27,185 bases of DNA from Candidatus Rifleibacteriota bacterium (GCA_022704885.1 JAKJFO010000036.1:1-27185), one strand, 5' to 3'; positions 16,641 to 26,583 are shown, counted from the first letter of the stretch. Notes: generated from the letters alone by a model not told the origin. Program-made: numbers and translations.

Positions 16641-17548
16641 AACGCATGCTGTTTCTGGTTCTCTTCGAACTCAAAAAGATTCTCAACCGCAAAAAGGCGC
16701 TGCTGTTTCTCATCGCTCTCAACGTGATTCCGCTGGTGGCAAGCCTTGCTCTGCTGATCGCCTACGTCAAATTCAAAAGTTTCGGCTTTGGTGAAGTGCA
16801 GTTCTCGGTGCTCTATGAAATCGTGCAGGGATTGTTTACCGGGCACGTCAAGCTGTTTTCGTTCATTGCGCCATTCTTTCTGGCGCTGGTGGTTGGCGAC
16901 AGCTTTTCGACCGAGTTCAGCCGCGGTTACATGAAAATGTTGCTGCTGACGCCGATCAATCGCTGGCAGGTAATTACTGCCAAGACCGTGGCGATCATGA
17001 TTTTTCTGCTGCTCGCTGTCTGCATCGGCGGCATGTTTCTGCAGGCCGACCTGCTGATTGCCCGCACCTTGACGCAGAATTCAGGTGTGATTCCGGATTC
17101 GATGATGAAAGAGCTCCCCGAACAGCTCAGCGCCAGCAAACCACTCTATCTCGTCAGCACCGGTTCGGCGCTGCAGCTGCTGGCGATGACCTTTTTCGGC
17201 AACCTCATGCTGATCGGATTCTTTATCGTCTTTTCGCTGTTCTTTGAATCGGCGATACTGATGTCTTTCACCAGTCTGAGCGTGCTGATGGGTATTCATA
17301 CGTTCTATCTGATTGCCAGCAACCTGCTCAGCAAGATGGACCCGTGGTATGACACACTGGCGAAATGGTGCTTTTCGCGCCATCTCGACGATCTTTTCGC
17401 GGTGAAGAGCATCGAAAAGATACTCGAAGGCAAGGCCAGCATCTTTGCCGGCGAGATCTTTTCGTCGCTGGTCTCGATTTCGCTGTGGACCGTCGCGTTC
17501 TACCTGCTGGCAACTTTCATTTTTTCCCGCCGCCAGATTTTGCATTGA
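16637..17548 (+). CDS. ABC-2 family transporter permease
   Basis: A 303-residue membrane partner of the preceding ATPase. About six hydrophobic helices are seen, with the ABC-2 pattern: a first helix (about 17-42), then 'FFLALVVGDSFSTEFSRGYMKMLL' cut by a helix break, and a last helix (about 275-298). The phrase 'EFSRGYMKMLLLTPINR' is the coupling region typical of this class. GGGAGG lies 6 bases before the ATG. No terminator is apparent after the gene. Confidence 0.9.
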   Translation: MKRMLFLVLFELKKILNRKKALLFLIALNVIPLVASLALLIAYVKFKSFGFGEVQFSVLYEIVQGLFTGHVKLFSFIAPFFLALVVGDSFSTEFSRGYMKMLLLTPINRWQVITAKTVAIMIFLLLAVCIGGMFLQADLLIARTLTQNSGVIPDSMMKELPEQLSASKPLYLVSTGSALQLLAMTFFGNLMLIGFFIVFSLFFESAILMSFTSLSVLMGIHTFYLIASNLLSKMDPWYDTLAKWCFSRHLDDLFAVKSIEKILEGKASIFAGEIFSSLVSISLWTVAFYLLATFIFSRRQILH

Positions 17549-17614
17549 AAGCTATTAAATATTCGTAGATTTCTGCCGATAGGTTGTAAGAAATAAAAAA
17601 ACCTGGAGGCAGAT

Positions 17615-17974
17615 ATGAAATCTTATAAAAGTTTTGCAATGGTGGCACTGGTCGTGGTTTTTTCGCTTTGCAGCGGGCTGCTGCAGGCAGTAACCAAACA
17701 TGATATTTTTGAAGCCAGCCAGAAAGTCAAAGAGCTGCAGCAGCAGATCGACAAGGCATATGCGGAATTACGCCTGCTCAACGAAGAAGGCAACGAACAG
17801 TCACAGGAGCAGGCTCAGAAATTGATGGCCGAGATCAGGGAAATGCAGGCGGAACTCAACGTTCTCAAAAAGAGCCTCGAAAGCATGAAGAACGGCGGGC
17901 CGAAACTGCGCAGCAGCGGCAATGGTGGCAACGAAATTCTGGCTAACCGACAGCCGGCACGCGCCAGTCGCTGA
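17615..17974 (+). CDS. Small secreted coiled-coil protein
   Basis: A 119-residue exported protein of unknown function. A signal peptide (about residues 1-24, ending 'CSGLLQA') precedes a single coiled coil (about 30-90) rich in Glu, Gln and Leu with a heptad pattern, and then a Gly/Arg/Ser-rich disordered tail. A cysteine in the signal region (CSGLL) could hint at a lipoprotein but does not match a good lipobox. GGAGG lies 5 bases before the ATG. A strong hairpin terminator follows, so it forms its own short unit or the end of the ABC operon 66 bases upstream. It does not resemble a protein I can name. Confidence 0.72.
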   Translation: MKSYKSFAMVALVVVFSLCSGLLQAVTKHDIFEASQKVKELQQQIDKAYAELRLLNEEGNEQSQEQAQKLMAEIREMQAELNVLKKSLESMKNGGPKLRSSGNGGNEILANRQPARASR

Positions 17975-18010
17975 GGAATGCAGCCAGTCTGCCGCTGTGA
18001 GTGCAGACCA

Positions 18011-18054
18011 GAAGAAGAACCGCAGAGTCACACCGTCTCTGCGGTTCTTCTTTT
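18011..18054 (+). terminator. Rho-independent terminator after the small coiled-coil gene
   Basis: Fifteen- to sixteen-base complementary arms (18013-18027 and 18037-18051) surround a nine-base loop and are followed by T residues. The arms begin and end in A/T-rich purine or pyrimidine runs. The hairpin separates the small secreted protein from the chemotaxis operon. Confidence 0.88.
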
Positions 18055-18083
18055 GTTGCTTATGCAGCAATAATTTGCTACTT

Positions 18084-18110
18084 TTGACAAGGTCAGACGA
18101 TTCATACACT
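18084..18110 (+). promoter_or_regulatory. Candidate promoter for the chemotaxis operon
   Basis: A perfect TTGACA (18084-18089) is followed by TACACT (18105-18110) with a short 15-base spacer. It lies just after the terminator and 21 bases before the cheX start codon. The short spacer lowers confidence and may mean weak or activator-dependent use. GGTCAGAC inside the spacer recurs at 18649-18656. Confidence 0.4.
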
Positions 18111-18131
18111 CAGAGGATTCTGGCGGTAAAA

Positions 18132-18602
18132 ATGGACTCTCAGATAGTCAATCAGTTCGTTCGTGCGACTTCAAGCGTTTTTGGTCAGGTCAACAATGTC
18201 AGTCTGCTGAAAACAGATCTGAATTATTTTCCTGATGGCTGCAGCTTTCCGGCTCCTGTCAGCATTGGCCTTGGGGTCTCAGGCGGTTTCAAGGGACAGT
18301 TTTTTATCGTAATGGATGAAGTTGTCGCTCTTAAAGCGGCTTCAGTCGCCCTGGCCGGCAAACCGGTAACCGTTTATGACCGGCTGGTGGAGAGTGCGAT
18401 CGGCGAACTTTCCAACATGATCGCCGGCGAGGCCAGCAAACGACTTCTCGAAATGGGCCTCGACTGCGATATTACCGTGCCGGCCATTACCCGCGGCAAA
18501 GATTTTTTTACCGCCAACGCCTGTTTTGTCGGTAAATTCGAGTGCGAATGGGGCGGTCTGCAGCTGATAGTTAAATTCGACAGTCGCGCCCAGATCAAAT
18601 AG
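18132..18602 (+). CDS. cheX: CheX-type CheY-P phosphatase
   Basis: A 156-residue cytoplasmic protein that removes phosphate from CheY-P and so resets the signal. The CheX/CheC-type active motif ExxN is seen in GELSNMIAGEA (E92, N95), in the right place on a helix, with an opening strand pair similar to the family ('VSIGLGVSGGFKGQFFIVM'). Length fits CheX. I chose ATG 18132 rather than an in-frame start at 17922, because the longer form would run through the terminator and promoter; the ribosome site (GGCGG 4 bases upstream) is modest. The cheY gene follows after 81 bases with its own -10 element. Confidence 0.88.
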   Translation: MDSQIVNQFVRATSSVFGQVNNVSLLKTDLNYFPDGCSFPAPVSIGLGVSGGFKGQFFIVMDEVVALKAASVALAGKPVTVYDRLVESAIGELSNMIAGEASKRLLEMGLDCDITVPAITRGKDFFTANACFVGKFECEWGGLQLIVKFDSRAQIK

Positions 18603-18620
18603 GCAGCGGCTGTAATTTTC

Positions 18621-18629
18621 TGATATAAT
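18621..18629 (+). promoter_or_regulatory. Extended -10 promoter upstream of cheY
   Basis: TGATATAAT is a perfect extended -10 element (TGn plus TATAAT). No good -35 box is present at the right distance, which is common for extended -10 promoters. Transcription would begin near 18636, giving a leader of about 48 bases before cheY. Confidence 0.5.
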
Positions 18630-18683
18630 ATCTTACATAACTCAAGTTGGTCAGACCGACTCAGATTGAAATGAGGCAGGATC

Positions 18684-19043
18684 ATGGGCAAAAAAATACT
18701 GGTGGTAGACGACGCTTCGGTCGTGCGAATGACTCTCAAACAGCTTTTCGAAAGTTATCACTACACGGTTCTTGAAGCCGAAACCGGTGAAGAAGCGGTT
18801 CAGAAATATCAGACCTTCAAGCCCGACCTCGTCACCATGGATATCACCATGCCCGATATGGATGGCATCACTGCGGTAAAAGAAATTCTCAAGCTCGATG
18901 CCAAGGCCAAGATCATCATGTGCTCGGCGCTCGGTCAGAGCAACAAGGTTAAAGCGGCAGTCGAGGCCGGGGCAAAAACTTTTATCGTCAAACCTCTGCA
19001 CCCGGAGCGTGTTTTAACGACTGTAAAAAAGTATCTCGATTGA
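18684..19043 (+). CDS. cheY: Chemotaxis response regulator CheY (single receiver domain)
   Basis: A 119-residue stand-alone receiver domain. The acid pair D9/D10 (VVDDAS), phospho-acceptor D53 (TMDITMPDMDG), S81 and K103 (VKPLHP) are all present, so it should be phosphorylated by CheA. No output domain follows; in motile cells such proteins bind the flagellar switch, and in other systems they act on pili or gene expression. GAGG lies 7 bases before the ATG. Its stop overlaps the likely TTG start of cheA by four bases. Confidence 0.95.
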   Translation: MGKKILVVDDASVVRMTLKQLFESYHYTVLEAETGEEAVQKYQTFKPDLVTMDITMPDMDGITAVKEILKLDAKAKIIMCSALGQSNKVKAAVEAGAKTFIVKPLHPERVLTTVKKYLD

Positions 19044-22000
19044 TCAACGTGAACGACAGTTTTAAATTCAGAGGCGACGGCAACGAACTGCTGCAATGCT
19101 ACCTGGCAGAATCGGTCGAGCACCTCGAAGGCATCGAATCGCTGCTTCTTCAGCTCGAAACCGCTTCTGCCGACGAAAGAACCGGTATCACCAATCAGGT
19201 GTTTCGCGCGGCGCACTCGATCAAAGGGTCGAGTGGAATGTTCGGGTTTACCAATATTCATGAGCTTTCGCACCGCATCGAATGGCTGCTCGAATCGCTG
19301 CGATCAGGGCAGCTCGATATTTCAGCCGATCTGACCGATCTGCTGTTGAGCAGTTTCGATCGCCTGCGTTATCTGATCGACCATTCGGCAAACAGCAACC
19401 ATATCGACATTTCTGCAGTCTGCCATCAGCTCGATGAGGTGCTCGAAAAGGTTAAAGTGGGTAAGTCGCCGATGCAGCCTGTCGCCGCTACGGCCCGGCC
19501 GACTCTGTTTTCACTGCCTCAAGAAGAAATTGCAGAAGCCTGGCGCAGTGGCTGGAAAGTATTTTTCGGCCGTCTCGACCTGATCAGAAATCTCGATGAA
19601 CAGGGAAAATCTCTTTGCGATTTTTTCAGATATCTCGACTCATTCGGCACTCTGGTGCTCTGTGAGTTCGATTTTGCTGCTTTTGATGAATCTGCTCAGA
19701 GCCAGAAATACCGGCTGCCGTTTGAATTTATCTACTACTCCGAGATGGAAGCAGAAGAGCTGGCCGAAATGCTGGAAGTTCCTGGCACTGTTTTCATCAG
19801 ACTGGAAGAGCATACCGGGCCGATTCACACTGCTATGCCCAGGACTGCTGCTGGCGTCGAGTCTGCTCTGGCGTTGCCGGTTTCGACAGCAGCGGCAGAA
19901 GTTCAGCCGGTGCAGGTCGAAGAAAAATCTGAGCCGACTTTGCGGGTCAAGGTCAGTCTGCTCGAAGACCTGATGAATCTGGCTGGCGAGCTGGTTTTGA
20001 GTCGCAATCAGCTGCGCGAAGGTCTCAACCGCAACGATATGCGGGCCATACGCATCAGCGGCCAGCGTATGGGGCAGGTTACCACTGAACTGCAGGAAAC
20101 CATCATGATGACGCGTCTGCAGCCGCTCGATCGGGTTTTTTCGAAGTTTCCGCGTATGATTCGCGACCTTTCGCGTCAGCTCGGCAAGGAAATTCTGCTG
20201 ACCATGGAAGGCCGCGAGGTCGAACTCGACAAGGCGCTGATCGAAGGTCTCGGCGATCCGCTGACACACATGGTTCGCAATGCCATCGACCACGGTGTCG
20301 AACCGCCGCAGGAGAGGTTGCGTCTCGGCAAAAGCAACCCGGCGCGTATCAAAATTCAGGCATTTTATGAGGCCAGCCGCGTTATTATCGAAGTGAGCGA
20401 CGATGGTCGCGGTATCGACGGCGACAGGGTTTGTGAAAAGGCGGTAGAACGTGGCCTGCTCTCGCCGGAAAAGGCGCGCAGTCTTTCGAACAAGGAAAAG
20501 CAGAACCTGATTTTTCTGCCCGGCCTGTCTACGGCTGAAAAGGTGTCTGAGCTTTCGGGCCGTGGTGTCGGCATGGATGTAGTCAAAGCCAACATCGACG
20601 GACTCGGCGGCAAGGTCGAAATCGTTTCAGAGCTTGGCAGAGGCTCTTCTTTCCGCATCAAGCTGCCGTTAACGCTCGCGATCATTCCCTCGCTGATTCT
20701 TTCGACCAGCGGCGAAATCTTTGCAATTCCGCAGCTCAACGTCGTTGAAATGCTGCTTATTCCGGCTGAAATGGTAAAACGGAAAATCGAAGTTATCGGC
20801 GACCAGGAGGTGCTGGTGCTGCGTGGCAAGTTGCTGCCGCTGATTTCGCTCAACACGTTTCTTGCCGGTAAAAGAACTTTTGTCGATAACGAAACCGGCC
20901 GGGAAAATCCTGACCGGCGCCAGCACCTGGCCGACCGGCGCTCGCCGCACTACCAGTCTGCCGGCGTTGTCGGCCGAACCGATTCCCGCAACCTGCAACC
21001 GCGCGAGAACGGTCGCCGTTATCATGCTGCCAGTGACATAAACGTGGTGATAGTCACTACCGGCAGCTTTTCTTACGGAATTGTCGTCGATAAGCCTCTT
21101 TTTACCGAAGAAATAGTGGTAAAACAGCTTGGCAGCGATCTCAAGGGATTATCTGAATATTCCGGCGCCACCATCATGGGTGACGGCCGTATTGCTCTGA
21201 TCATCGATGTCTTCGGGCTGGCTGCCCGCGCCAATATAATGAGTCAGCAGCACACGGTCAGCACGGCCATGGTTGAAACAACGACTGACAACCGGCTTGA
21301 TGCCGATACTGTGCCGTTTCTGGCATTTCGCTACGGCGGGCCGCAGACGCTCGTCTTGCCGCTGTTTCTGGTTGCCCGCCTCGAAAAGGTGCAGCTGCAC
21401 GAAATCGTTTCATGCGGTGGCTGGAAGGCAATTCAACACGGTGATAAGATTCTGCCGGTCTTCATGGTCAGTGATATCGCCGATATCGAGCCTTTGCGCA
21501 GCGATCAGGAATGTGGTGTCATCGTCATCCGCGTGCGAGATCGTGAGATCGGGCTTATTGCCGCCCTTCCCATACAGGTAATCGAAATCAATCCGGCGCT
21601 GGACAACACCGTTCTTCGCCAGCCCGGCATCGGTGGCTCGATGGCCTGGGGCAGCAAGTCAGTTCTGTTTGTCGATATCTGGGAAATCCTGGCCAGACAA
21701 CGGCCAGAAATGCTGGATTTCAGTCAGGAGTCTTCATTCAGCCATGAAAAGGCCCCTGAGTTGCTGGTTCTTGAGCCATCTGATTATTTCAGTAATCAGC
21801 TGCGTCTGCAGTTCGAGAATCATGGCTATTCTGTAAAACTGGTGCGGTCATGGCGCGAAATAGATGAAATTCTGAACGCTGCCGAAGCCCGTTATAAGGC
21901 GCTTATTGCTGACGCCAGGTTTCTGCAGCGCGATAACTTTGCCGATATTCGTCGTTTGCGGGCTGCTGACAGGTTGAATGGCACCAGAGTTGTTGCACTG

Positions 22001-22159
22001 CGCAACAGTCATAACGATTGCCGAAGCGACCTCAGCAGCGAAGGAATAAGTGAAGTCTTTCAGAAACTTGAAAACCAGAATCTGGCTGAATGGCTCAGTT
22101 CAGCCTTGCCAGTCGGCCCTGTGCCGCAAAGAGAATCTAATTACCGGGAGAAAATCTGA
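19040..22159 (+). CDS. cheA: Chemotaxis histidine kinase CheA, with two CheW-like domains and a receiver-like tail
   Basis: A 1039-residue kinase that phosphorylates CheY and CheB. In order: Hpt domain with H59 ([11 protein letters not shown]), an alpha/beta intermediate region (about 160-265) of the type found between P1 and P3 in many CheAs, dimer helices (about 300-375), a kinase core with N-box near 414 ([10 protein letters not shown]), G1 near 454 (DDGRGID) and G2 near 510 (GRGVGMD), a first CheW-like domain (about 545-735), a second CheW-like domain (about 755-900), and a C-terminal receiver-like region (about 905-1030). The first CheW domain is interrupted by a 50-residue Arg/Asp-rich insertion (about 612-664). 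The tail lacks the receiver lysine motif and is probably degenerate. The start is uncertain: TTG 19040 or GTG 19049, neither with a clear ribosome site. Confidence 0.95.
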   Translation: MINVNDSFKFRGDGNELLQCYLAESVEHLEGIESLLLQLETASADERTGITNQVFRAAHSIKGSSGMFGFTNIHELSHRIEWLLESLRSGQLDISADLTDLLLSSFDRLRYLIDHSANSNHIDISAVCHQLDEVLEKVKVGKSPMQPVAATARPTLFSLPQEEIAEAWRSGWKVFFGRLDLIRNLDEQGKSLCDFFRYLDSFGTLVLCEFDFAAFDESAQSQKYRLPFEFIYYSEMEAEELAEMLEVPGTVFIRLEEHTGPIHTAMPRTAAGVESALALPVSTAAAEVQPVQVEEKSEPTLRVKVSLLEDLMNLAGELVLSRNQLREGLNRNDMRAIRISGQRMGQVTTELQETIMMTRLQPLDRVFSKFPRMIRDLSRQLGKEILLTMEGREVELDKALIEGLGDPLTHMVRNAIDHGVEPPQERLRLGKSNPARIKIQAFYEASRVIIEVSDDGRGIDGDRVCEKAVERGLLSPEKARSLSNKEKQNLIFLPGLSTAEKVSELSGRGVGMDVVKANIDGLGGKVEIVSELGRGSSFRIKLPLTLAIIPSLILSTSGEIFAIPQLNVVEMLLIPAEMVKRKIEVIGDQEVLVLRGKLLPLISLNTFLAGKRTFVDNETGRENPDRRQHLADRRSPHYQSAGVVGRTDSRNLQPRENGRRYHAASDINVVIVTTGSFSYGIVVDKPLFTEEIVVKQLGSDLKGLSEYSGATIMGDGRIALIIDVFGLAARANIMSQQHTVSTAMVETTTDNRLDADTVPFLAFRYGGPQTLVLPLFLVARLEKVQLHEIVSCGGWKAIQHGDKILPVFMVSDIADIEPLRSDQECGVIVIRVRDREIGLIAALPIQVIEINPALDNTVLRQPGIGGSMAWGSKSVLFVDIWEILARQRPEMLDFSQESSFSHEKAPELLVLEPSDYFSNQLRLQFENHGYSVKLVRSWREIDEILNAAEARYKALIADARFLQRDNFADIRRLRAADRLNGTRVVALRNSHNDCRSDLSSEGISEVFQKLENQNLAEWLSSALPVGPVPQRESNYREKI

Positions 22160-24966
22160 TGTTACGCCCATTGCCAAAAGTTGTCGAAGTCATTAAAGAC
22201 AAGTGTGTCAATTGCCATGCCTGTGTCGCTGCCTGCCCGGTGAAATTCTGCAACGATGCTTCCGGTGATACTGTCGAAATCAACAGCGACATGTGTATCG
22301 GCTGCGGTCAGTGTCTGAAAGCCTGCACGCATGAGGCCCGCCGTCCGGTCGATGACACGGTCGTCTTCGTTGAAGCTCTGACCAGGCGTGAGCCGATGAT
22401 TGCAATTGTTGCACCTGCTGTTGCAGTGTCGTTTCCCAATGAATACCTGCGGCTTAACGGCTGGCTCAAGGCCAGAGGCGTGGCTGCCATTTTCGATGTC
22501 AGCTTTGGCGCTGAACTTACCATAAAATCATATCTCGATCACATCGAGAAGAACAAGCCAGATCTGGTAATTGCGCAGCCCTGCCCGGCACTGGTCAACT
22601 ATGCCGAGATCTATCATCCCGAATTGATTCCTTCGCTGGCTCCAGCTGACAGCCCGATGCTGCATACAATAAAACTCATTCGTGAGTTCTGGCCAAAGTT
22701 TGCCGGGCATAAAATCGCAGTACTTTCGCCCTGTATTGCCAAAAAGCGCGAATTTGCTCAGACCGGTCTCGGCGATTACAACGTAACTATGGCAAATCTG
22801 CGCGAATGGTTCGAAAGTGAGAACATTCGCCTGTCGACTTTTCCTGAGGTTGATTACGACAACCCGCCGGCTGAGCGTGCGGTGCTCTTTTCGACACCCG
22901 GCGGCCTGCTCAGAACAGCTGAGCGCTGGAACCCCGATGTCAACAAGGTCACCCGCAAGATCGAAGGACCGCACCTGATCTACGATTATCTCAGCAACCT
23001 CGATCGCCTGCGCCTCGAGAAAAAAGCGCCGCTGCTGGTAGACTGTCTTAACTGCGAGCTTGGCTGCAATGGTGGTACCGGTACAGACAGCAAAAACAGT
23101 TCGCCCGACCAGGTCGAAAGGCTGGTCGAAGAGCGTAGTCAGAGAATGCAACATAAGCATCGTCGTTGGGGCCCGATGTCGGCCTATCGCTCCCGCAAAG
23201 GTATTGAAAAGCTGGTAAACCGGTTCTGGAAGCCAGGACTCTACGCGCGCAGTTACGAAAATCGTGCGAAAAGCAATGTTATCCGCACTCCGAGCGAGTC
23301 AGAACTGCAGAATATCTACCGGCAGATGGAAAAGCACGACGAAAAAGACCTGTTTAACTGCAATTCATGCGGGTATGGCAAATGTGAGGTGATGGCTACC
23401 GCCATTTTTAACAAACTGAACCGGGTCGAGAACTGTCACCATTATCTGCTGAAAAAGGCCGAGCAGGCACACGCAGAAATCGAATCGCTCACCCACGACT
23501 CGAACCGGGTATTCCAGTATCAGAATCAGGAACTCGGCAAACTCGCGTTGTGCCTGCAGACGCTGGCTGAAGGAAACATCGACTGGAACTGGGATATCGC
23601 TGAGCCAGATCAGGCTTCCAAACCGGTTTACGAGCTCTTTAAGAAGATTTTCAGAAATCTCGATGATGTCAAACATTCGATCGAAAGCCTGCTCAAGGAC
23701 AGCCGGACTCTGACCCGGGCCGCGCTCGAAGGCGATCTGGCCGTAAGGTGCGATGCCGCACGTAACCGTGGCGAGTTCGCCCGCCTGGTGCAGGAGATGA
23801 ACAACATTCTCGAAGCGATATCGCGCCCGGTAGTCATGGTTTCGAGCAATATCGAGCGACTCAGCCGTGGCGAAATACCGCCGAAGGTCAGCGAAGACTT
23901 TCAAGGCCAGTTCAATGTGCTCAAAGACAGCATAAACAACCTGATCGAGTCTCTGTGTGGCGTCAGTGACGTTGCTCAGAAAATCGCTGCGGGCGATCTG
24001 CTCGTCGATGTGCGCGAGCGCTCGGCCCAGGATCAGCAGATGCAGGCAATTGCAATGATGGTGAAGCAGCTGACCCAGATGTTCAGGCAGTTGAACGACG
24101 GCGTTCATACTCTGGCGTCTTCATCGACCGAACTGTCGACCATTTCTGAACAGCTCGCCTCAAGTTCGCGCGATTCTTCAGACCGCTCGGCTCTGGTCGC
24201 TTCGGCTGTCGAGCAGATGAGCTCGAACACGGTTTCGGTGGCATCGAGCATGGAACAGACGACGATGAATCTCACTACCGTCGCCACCGCCACTGAAGAG
24301 ATGAGCGTTACCATCAGCGATATCGCCGCCAATTCAGAAAAAGCGCGGCGCATCGCGCAGAATGCCAGCAACCAGGCCAGCGGCGTTTCAGAAATCATCA
24401 AGGCCATGGAAAAGTCGGCGCAGGAAATCGGCCAGGTCACCGAAACGATTACCAGCATTTCGTCGCAGACAAACCTGCTTGCGCTCAATGCTACCATCGA
24501 GGCGGCCCGCGCCGGGACCGCCGGCAAGGGGTTTGCGGTCGTCGCCAACGAGGTTAAAGAACTTGCGCAGCAGACCGCTACCGCCACCATCGATATCCGC
24601 AAAAAAATCGCAGGAATCCAGGATGTAACGGTAAATGCAATCGGTGACATCGAGAACATCGGCAAGATCATCAAGGAAGTCAGCGACATCATTGCTGCTA
24701 TTGCCAGCAGTATCGAGCAGCAGGCGAGTGTGACGCGCAGTATTTCGAGCAGTATTTCAGACGCTTCGAGCGGTATCAGGGGCGTGAACGTACGCATGGC
24801 CGAAATCGCGCTTGGCACGCAGGAAGTGGCCAAAGACGTCGCCCGGGTCAACTCAGCTTCGAATGAGGTTACCAGCTCAAGTCAGCAGGTTTTCGCCAGT
24901 GCGCGCGAACTCTCGAAACTGGCTGAACAACTGCGTTCGATGGTCGGAAAGTTCAAAATTCAATGA
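22159..24966 (+). CDS. Soluble chemoreceptor with [FeFe]-hydrogenase-like sensor domain
   Basis: A 935-residue fusion. Residues 16-31 and 46-56 form two ferredoxin-type [4Fe-4S] sites ([22 protein letters not shown]). Residues of about 75-330 match the H-cluster domain of [FeFe] hydrogenases: motif L1 AQPCPALV (C142), L2 SPCIAKK (C192) and L3 NCELGCNGG (C299, C303). Next is a further cluster domain C401, C404, C409, C426 (CNSCGYGKC). Residues of about 460-650 hold three or four HAMP-like repeats, and about 660-935 is an MCP signalling hairpin with its conserved tip [17 protein letters not shown] near 770. No membrane segment is seen, so it is cytosolic. The proton-relay Cys before C142 is Pro, as in putative sensory (group C) hydrogenases that are slow catalysts. 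GGGAG lies 8 bases before the ATG; it overlaps cheA and cheW. It likely signals H2 or redox state. Confidence 0.92.
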   Translation: MLRPLPKVVEVIKDKCVNCHACVAACPVKFCNDASGDTVEINSDMCIGCGQCLKACTHEARRPVDDTVVFVEALTRREPMIAIVAPAVAVSFPNEYLRLNGWLKARGVAAIFDVSFGAELTIKSYLDHIEKNKPDLVIAQPCPALVNYAEIYHPELIPSLAPADSPMLHTIKLIREFWPKFAGHKIAVLSPCIAKKREFAQTGLGDYNVTMANLREWFESENIRLSTFPEVDYDNPPAERAVLFSTPGGLLRTAERWNPDVNKVTRKIEGPHLIYDYLSNLDRLRLEKKAPLLVDCLNCELGCNGGTGTDSKNSSPDQVERLVEERSQRMQHKHRRWGPMSAYRSRKGIEKLVNRFWKPGLYARSYENRAKSNVIRTPSESELQNIYRQMEKHDEKDLFNCNSCGYGKCEVMATAIFNKLNRVENCHHYLLKKAEQAHAEIESLTHDSNRVFQYQNQELGKLALCLQTLAEGNIDWNWDIAEPDQASKPVYELFKKIFRNLDDVKHSIESLLKDSRTLTRAALEGDLAVRCDAARNRGEFARLVQEMNNILEAISRPVVMVSSNIERLSRGEIPPKVSEDFQGQFNVLKDSINNLIESLCGVSDVAQKIAAGDLLVDVRERSAQDQQMQAIAMMVKQLTQMFRQLNDGVHTLASSSTELSTISEQLASSSRDSSDRSALVASAVEQMSSNTVSVASSMEQTTMNLTTVATATEEMSVTISDIAANSEKARRIAQNASNQASGVSEIIKAMEKSAQEIGQVTETITSISSQTNLLALNATIEAARAGTAGKGFAVVANEVKELAQQTATATIDIRKKIAGIQDVTVNAIGDIENIGKIIKEVSDIIAAIASSIEQQASVTRSISSSISDASSGIRGVNVRMAEIALGTQEVAKDVARVNSASNEVTSSSQQVFASARELSKLAEQLRSMVGKFKIQ

Positions 24967-25448
24967 CATCGTTCATGAAACTTGCTGCGGGAAGCCTGCT
25001 TGAAGACGAGAGTCAGCTTGTCGTTGTCTGCGGTATCGCTGGCAACATGCTGGGAATCCCGGCCAGCCCGATTCAGGAAGTGCTGGCGCCGCCCGAAATC
25101 AGGCCGGTTCACCATGCTCCCGATTATGTCAGAGGTGTGTTCAACCTGCGTGGCCGGGTTATCGCGGTTATCGATCCTGCAGTTAAGCTGGAACTGCCGG
25201 CTCAGACTCTCGATGCTGATGCGCGTATTCTTGTTGTACAGTCTGGTGCAGAGCTGGTCGGCCTGCTGGTCGACAGTCTTGCCGGTATTTTCCCATTCTC
25301 GCCGGATCGGTTGACGGCCAGCCCGGAAAACCTGCCAAAGGCCTTTTCAAGGGTGGTGTCGGGTTTTTTCTTTCTCGACGGTAAAATGACCGGATTGCTT
25401 AAGCTCGATGAACTGCTGGGTTCACGAGAGGCAGCTGGAGAAATTTAA
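24963..25448 (+). CDS. cheW: Chemotaxis adaptor CheW
   Basis: A 161-residue cytoplasmic adaptor that joins the receptor to CheA. A single CheW domain spans nearly the whole chain, with the family segments '[20 protein letters not shown]', '[16 protein letters not shown]' and '[12 protein letters not shown]'. It overlaps the receptor gene by four bases and cheB by one. Since CheA also has two CheW-like domains, at least three CheW folds are coded in this operon. Confidence 0.94.
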   Translation: MTSFMKLAAGSLLEDESQLVVVCGIAGNMLGIPASPIQEVLAPPEIRPVHHAPDYVRGVFNLRGRVIAVIDPAVKLELPAQTLDADARILVVQSGAELVGLLVDSLAGIFPFSPDRLTASPENLPKAFSRVVSGFFFLDGKMTGLLKLDELLGSREAAGEI

Positions 25449-26572
25449 TGAGCAGCCCTGTTCTTCATACCCTGGTAGTCGACAGCTCGCTGGTCTTTCG
25501 CAAGATTATCGGCGATCTGCTTCTCGATATCAGCGGTATCAAGCTTGTCGGTCAGGCGCCGACCGGCAAGATAGCCATTCAAAAGGCGCAATCACTCAAG
25601 CCTGATCTGATCATTCTCGATATGAATCTTCAGGATATGAGCGGTCTGGAGGTTCTCAGGCAGTTGCGCGAGCTCAGGGTTGGCAGCCGGGTAATCGTAG
25701 TCAGTGCTGCTTCGCCCAATATGACTCTGCTGACCATGAAGGCACTGAGTGCCGGCGCTTTTGAATTCGTACTCAAGCCCGAAGCAGAAACGATTGAAGA
25801 AACCAGAAGTCTTCTCGAACCAGAGTTTAAACTGGCGGTTCAGGCACTTATTGAAAGCTTACGCATTCACCGCAGCATGAATATCGCGGGAAGTTCGAGC
25901 TCTTCAGGTGCGACTGCGAAAGCGGCCGCCGGCAACTTGCCGGCTGAGACAGGCGCTGGCAGACTTCCAAAAAGCTTTTCGGGGCGAAGTATCGAACTGA
26001 TTGTTATTGGCGTCTCGACTGGTGGCCCACCAGCTTTGATTGAAGTTTTTTCGGCTGTCAGAGAGCCTTTGCGGGTGCCGGTCATCATTGTTCAGCATAT
26101 TCCAAGATTTTTTTCAGAGGCGCTTGCGACAAGTATCAGAGAGCGTTCCGGACTGTGGGTCGAAGAAGCGAAGGATGGCATGCTTCTCGAGCCCGGGCAT
26201 GTTTATCTGGCGCCTGGCGGCGAGCATCTGAAGCTTGCCCGCGGCGGCAGTGCCGGCAGCCATGTGTTGCGGCTTACTCATGACAAGCCTGAGAACAACT
26301 GCCGGCCTTCTGTTGACTATCTGCTGCGCTCGGTAGCAGAGAATTTTTCGGGGCGTATCGGACTGTTCATCATGACCGGCATGGGCACTGACGGTCTGGC
26401 TGGCGCCAGGCTCATACGAGCTGCCGGCGGTTATATAGCGACTCAGGATGCCGGGTCCTGCGTGGTTTACGGCATGCCGCGGGCAGTACTCGAAGCAGGG
26501 CTGGCCGATGAAGTTCTTGCTCTGGGCGCCATTGCACCGACGATGCAAAAACTGGCGCGCCGGATTGTTTGA
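25448..26572 (+). CDS. cheB: Receptor methylesterase/deamidase CheB
   Basis: A 374-residue enzyme that removes methyl groups from glutamates of the chemoreceptor to give adaptation. An N-terminal receiver domain (about 5-125) has phospho-acceptor D58 (LILDMNL equivalent), S86 and K110, but its acidic pair is D12 and S13 rather than two acids. A Gly/Ala/Ser-rich linker (about 145-180) leads to the esterase domain with the catalytic triad S190 (GVSTGGPPAL), H217 (QHIP) and D315 (GMGTDG). GGAG lies 7 bases upstream of the ATG, which overlaps the cheW stop by one base. Loss of one acid may weaken Mg2+ binding or phosphorylation. Confidence 0.95.
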   Translation: MSSPVLHTLVVDSSLVFRKIIGDLLLDISGIKLVGQAPTGKIAIQKAQSLKPDLIILDMNLQDMSGLEVLRQLRELRVGSRVIVVSAASPNMTLLTMKALSAGAFEFVLKPEAETIEETRSLLEPEFKLAVQALIESLRIHRSMNIAGSSSSSGATAKAAAGNLPAETGAGRLPKSFSGRSIELIVIGVSTGGPPALIEVFSAVREPLRVPVIIVQHIPRFFSEALATSIRERSGLWVEEAKDGMLLEPGHVYLAPGGEHLKLARGGSAGSHVLRLTHDKPENNCRPSVDYLLRSVAENFSGRIGLFIMTGMGTDGLAGARLIRAAGGYIATQDAGSCVVYGMPRAVLEAGLADEVLALGAIAPTMQKLARRIV

Positions 26573-26583
26573 GTCATCAGGTC

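Noticed and set aside
17922..18131. Longer N-terminus for CheX.
   Set aside because: The extension runs through the 18011-18054 terminator and the promoter and would overlap the preceding gene.
23365..24108. A 247-codon minus-strand frame within the chemoreceptor gene.
   Set aside because: Shadow of the receptor HAMP-like region; no ribosome site, no family match.
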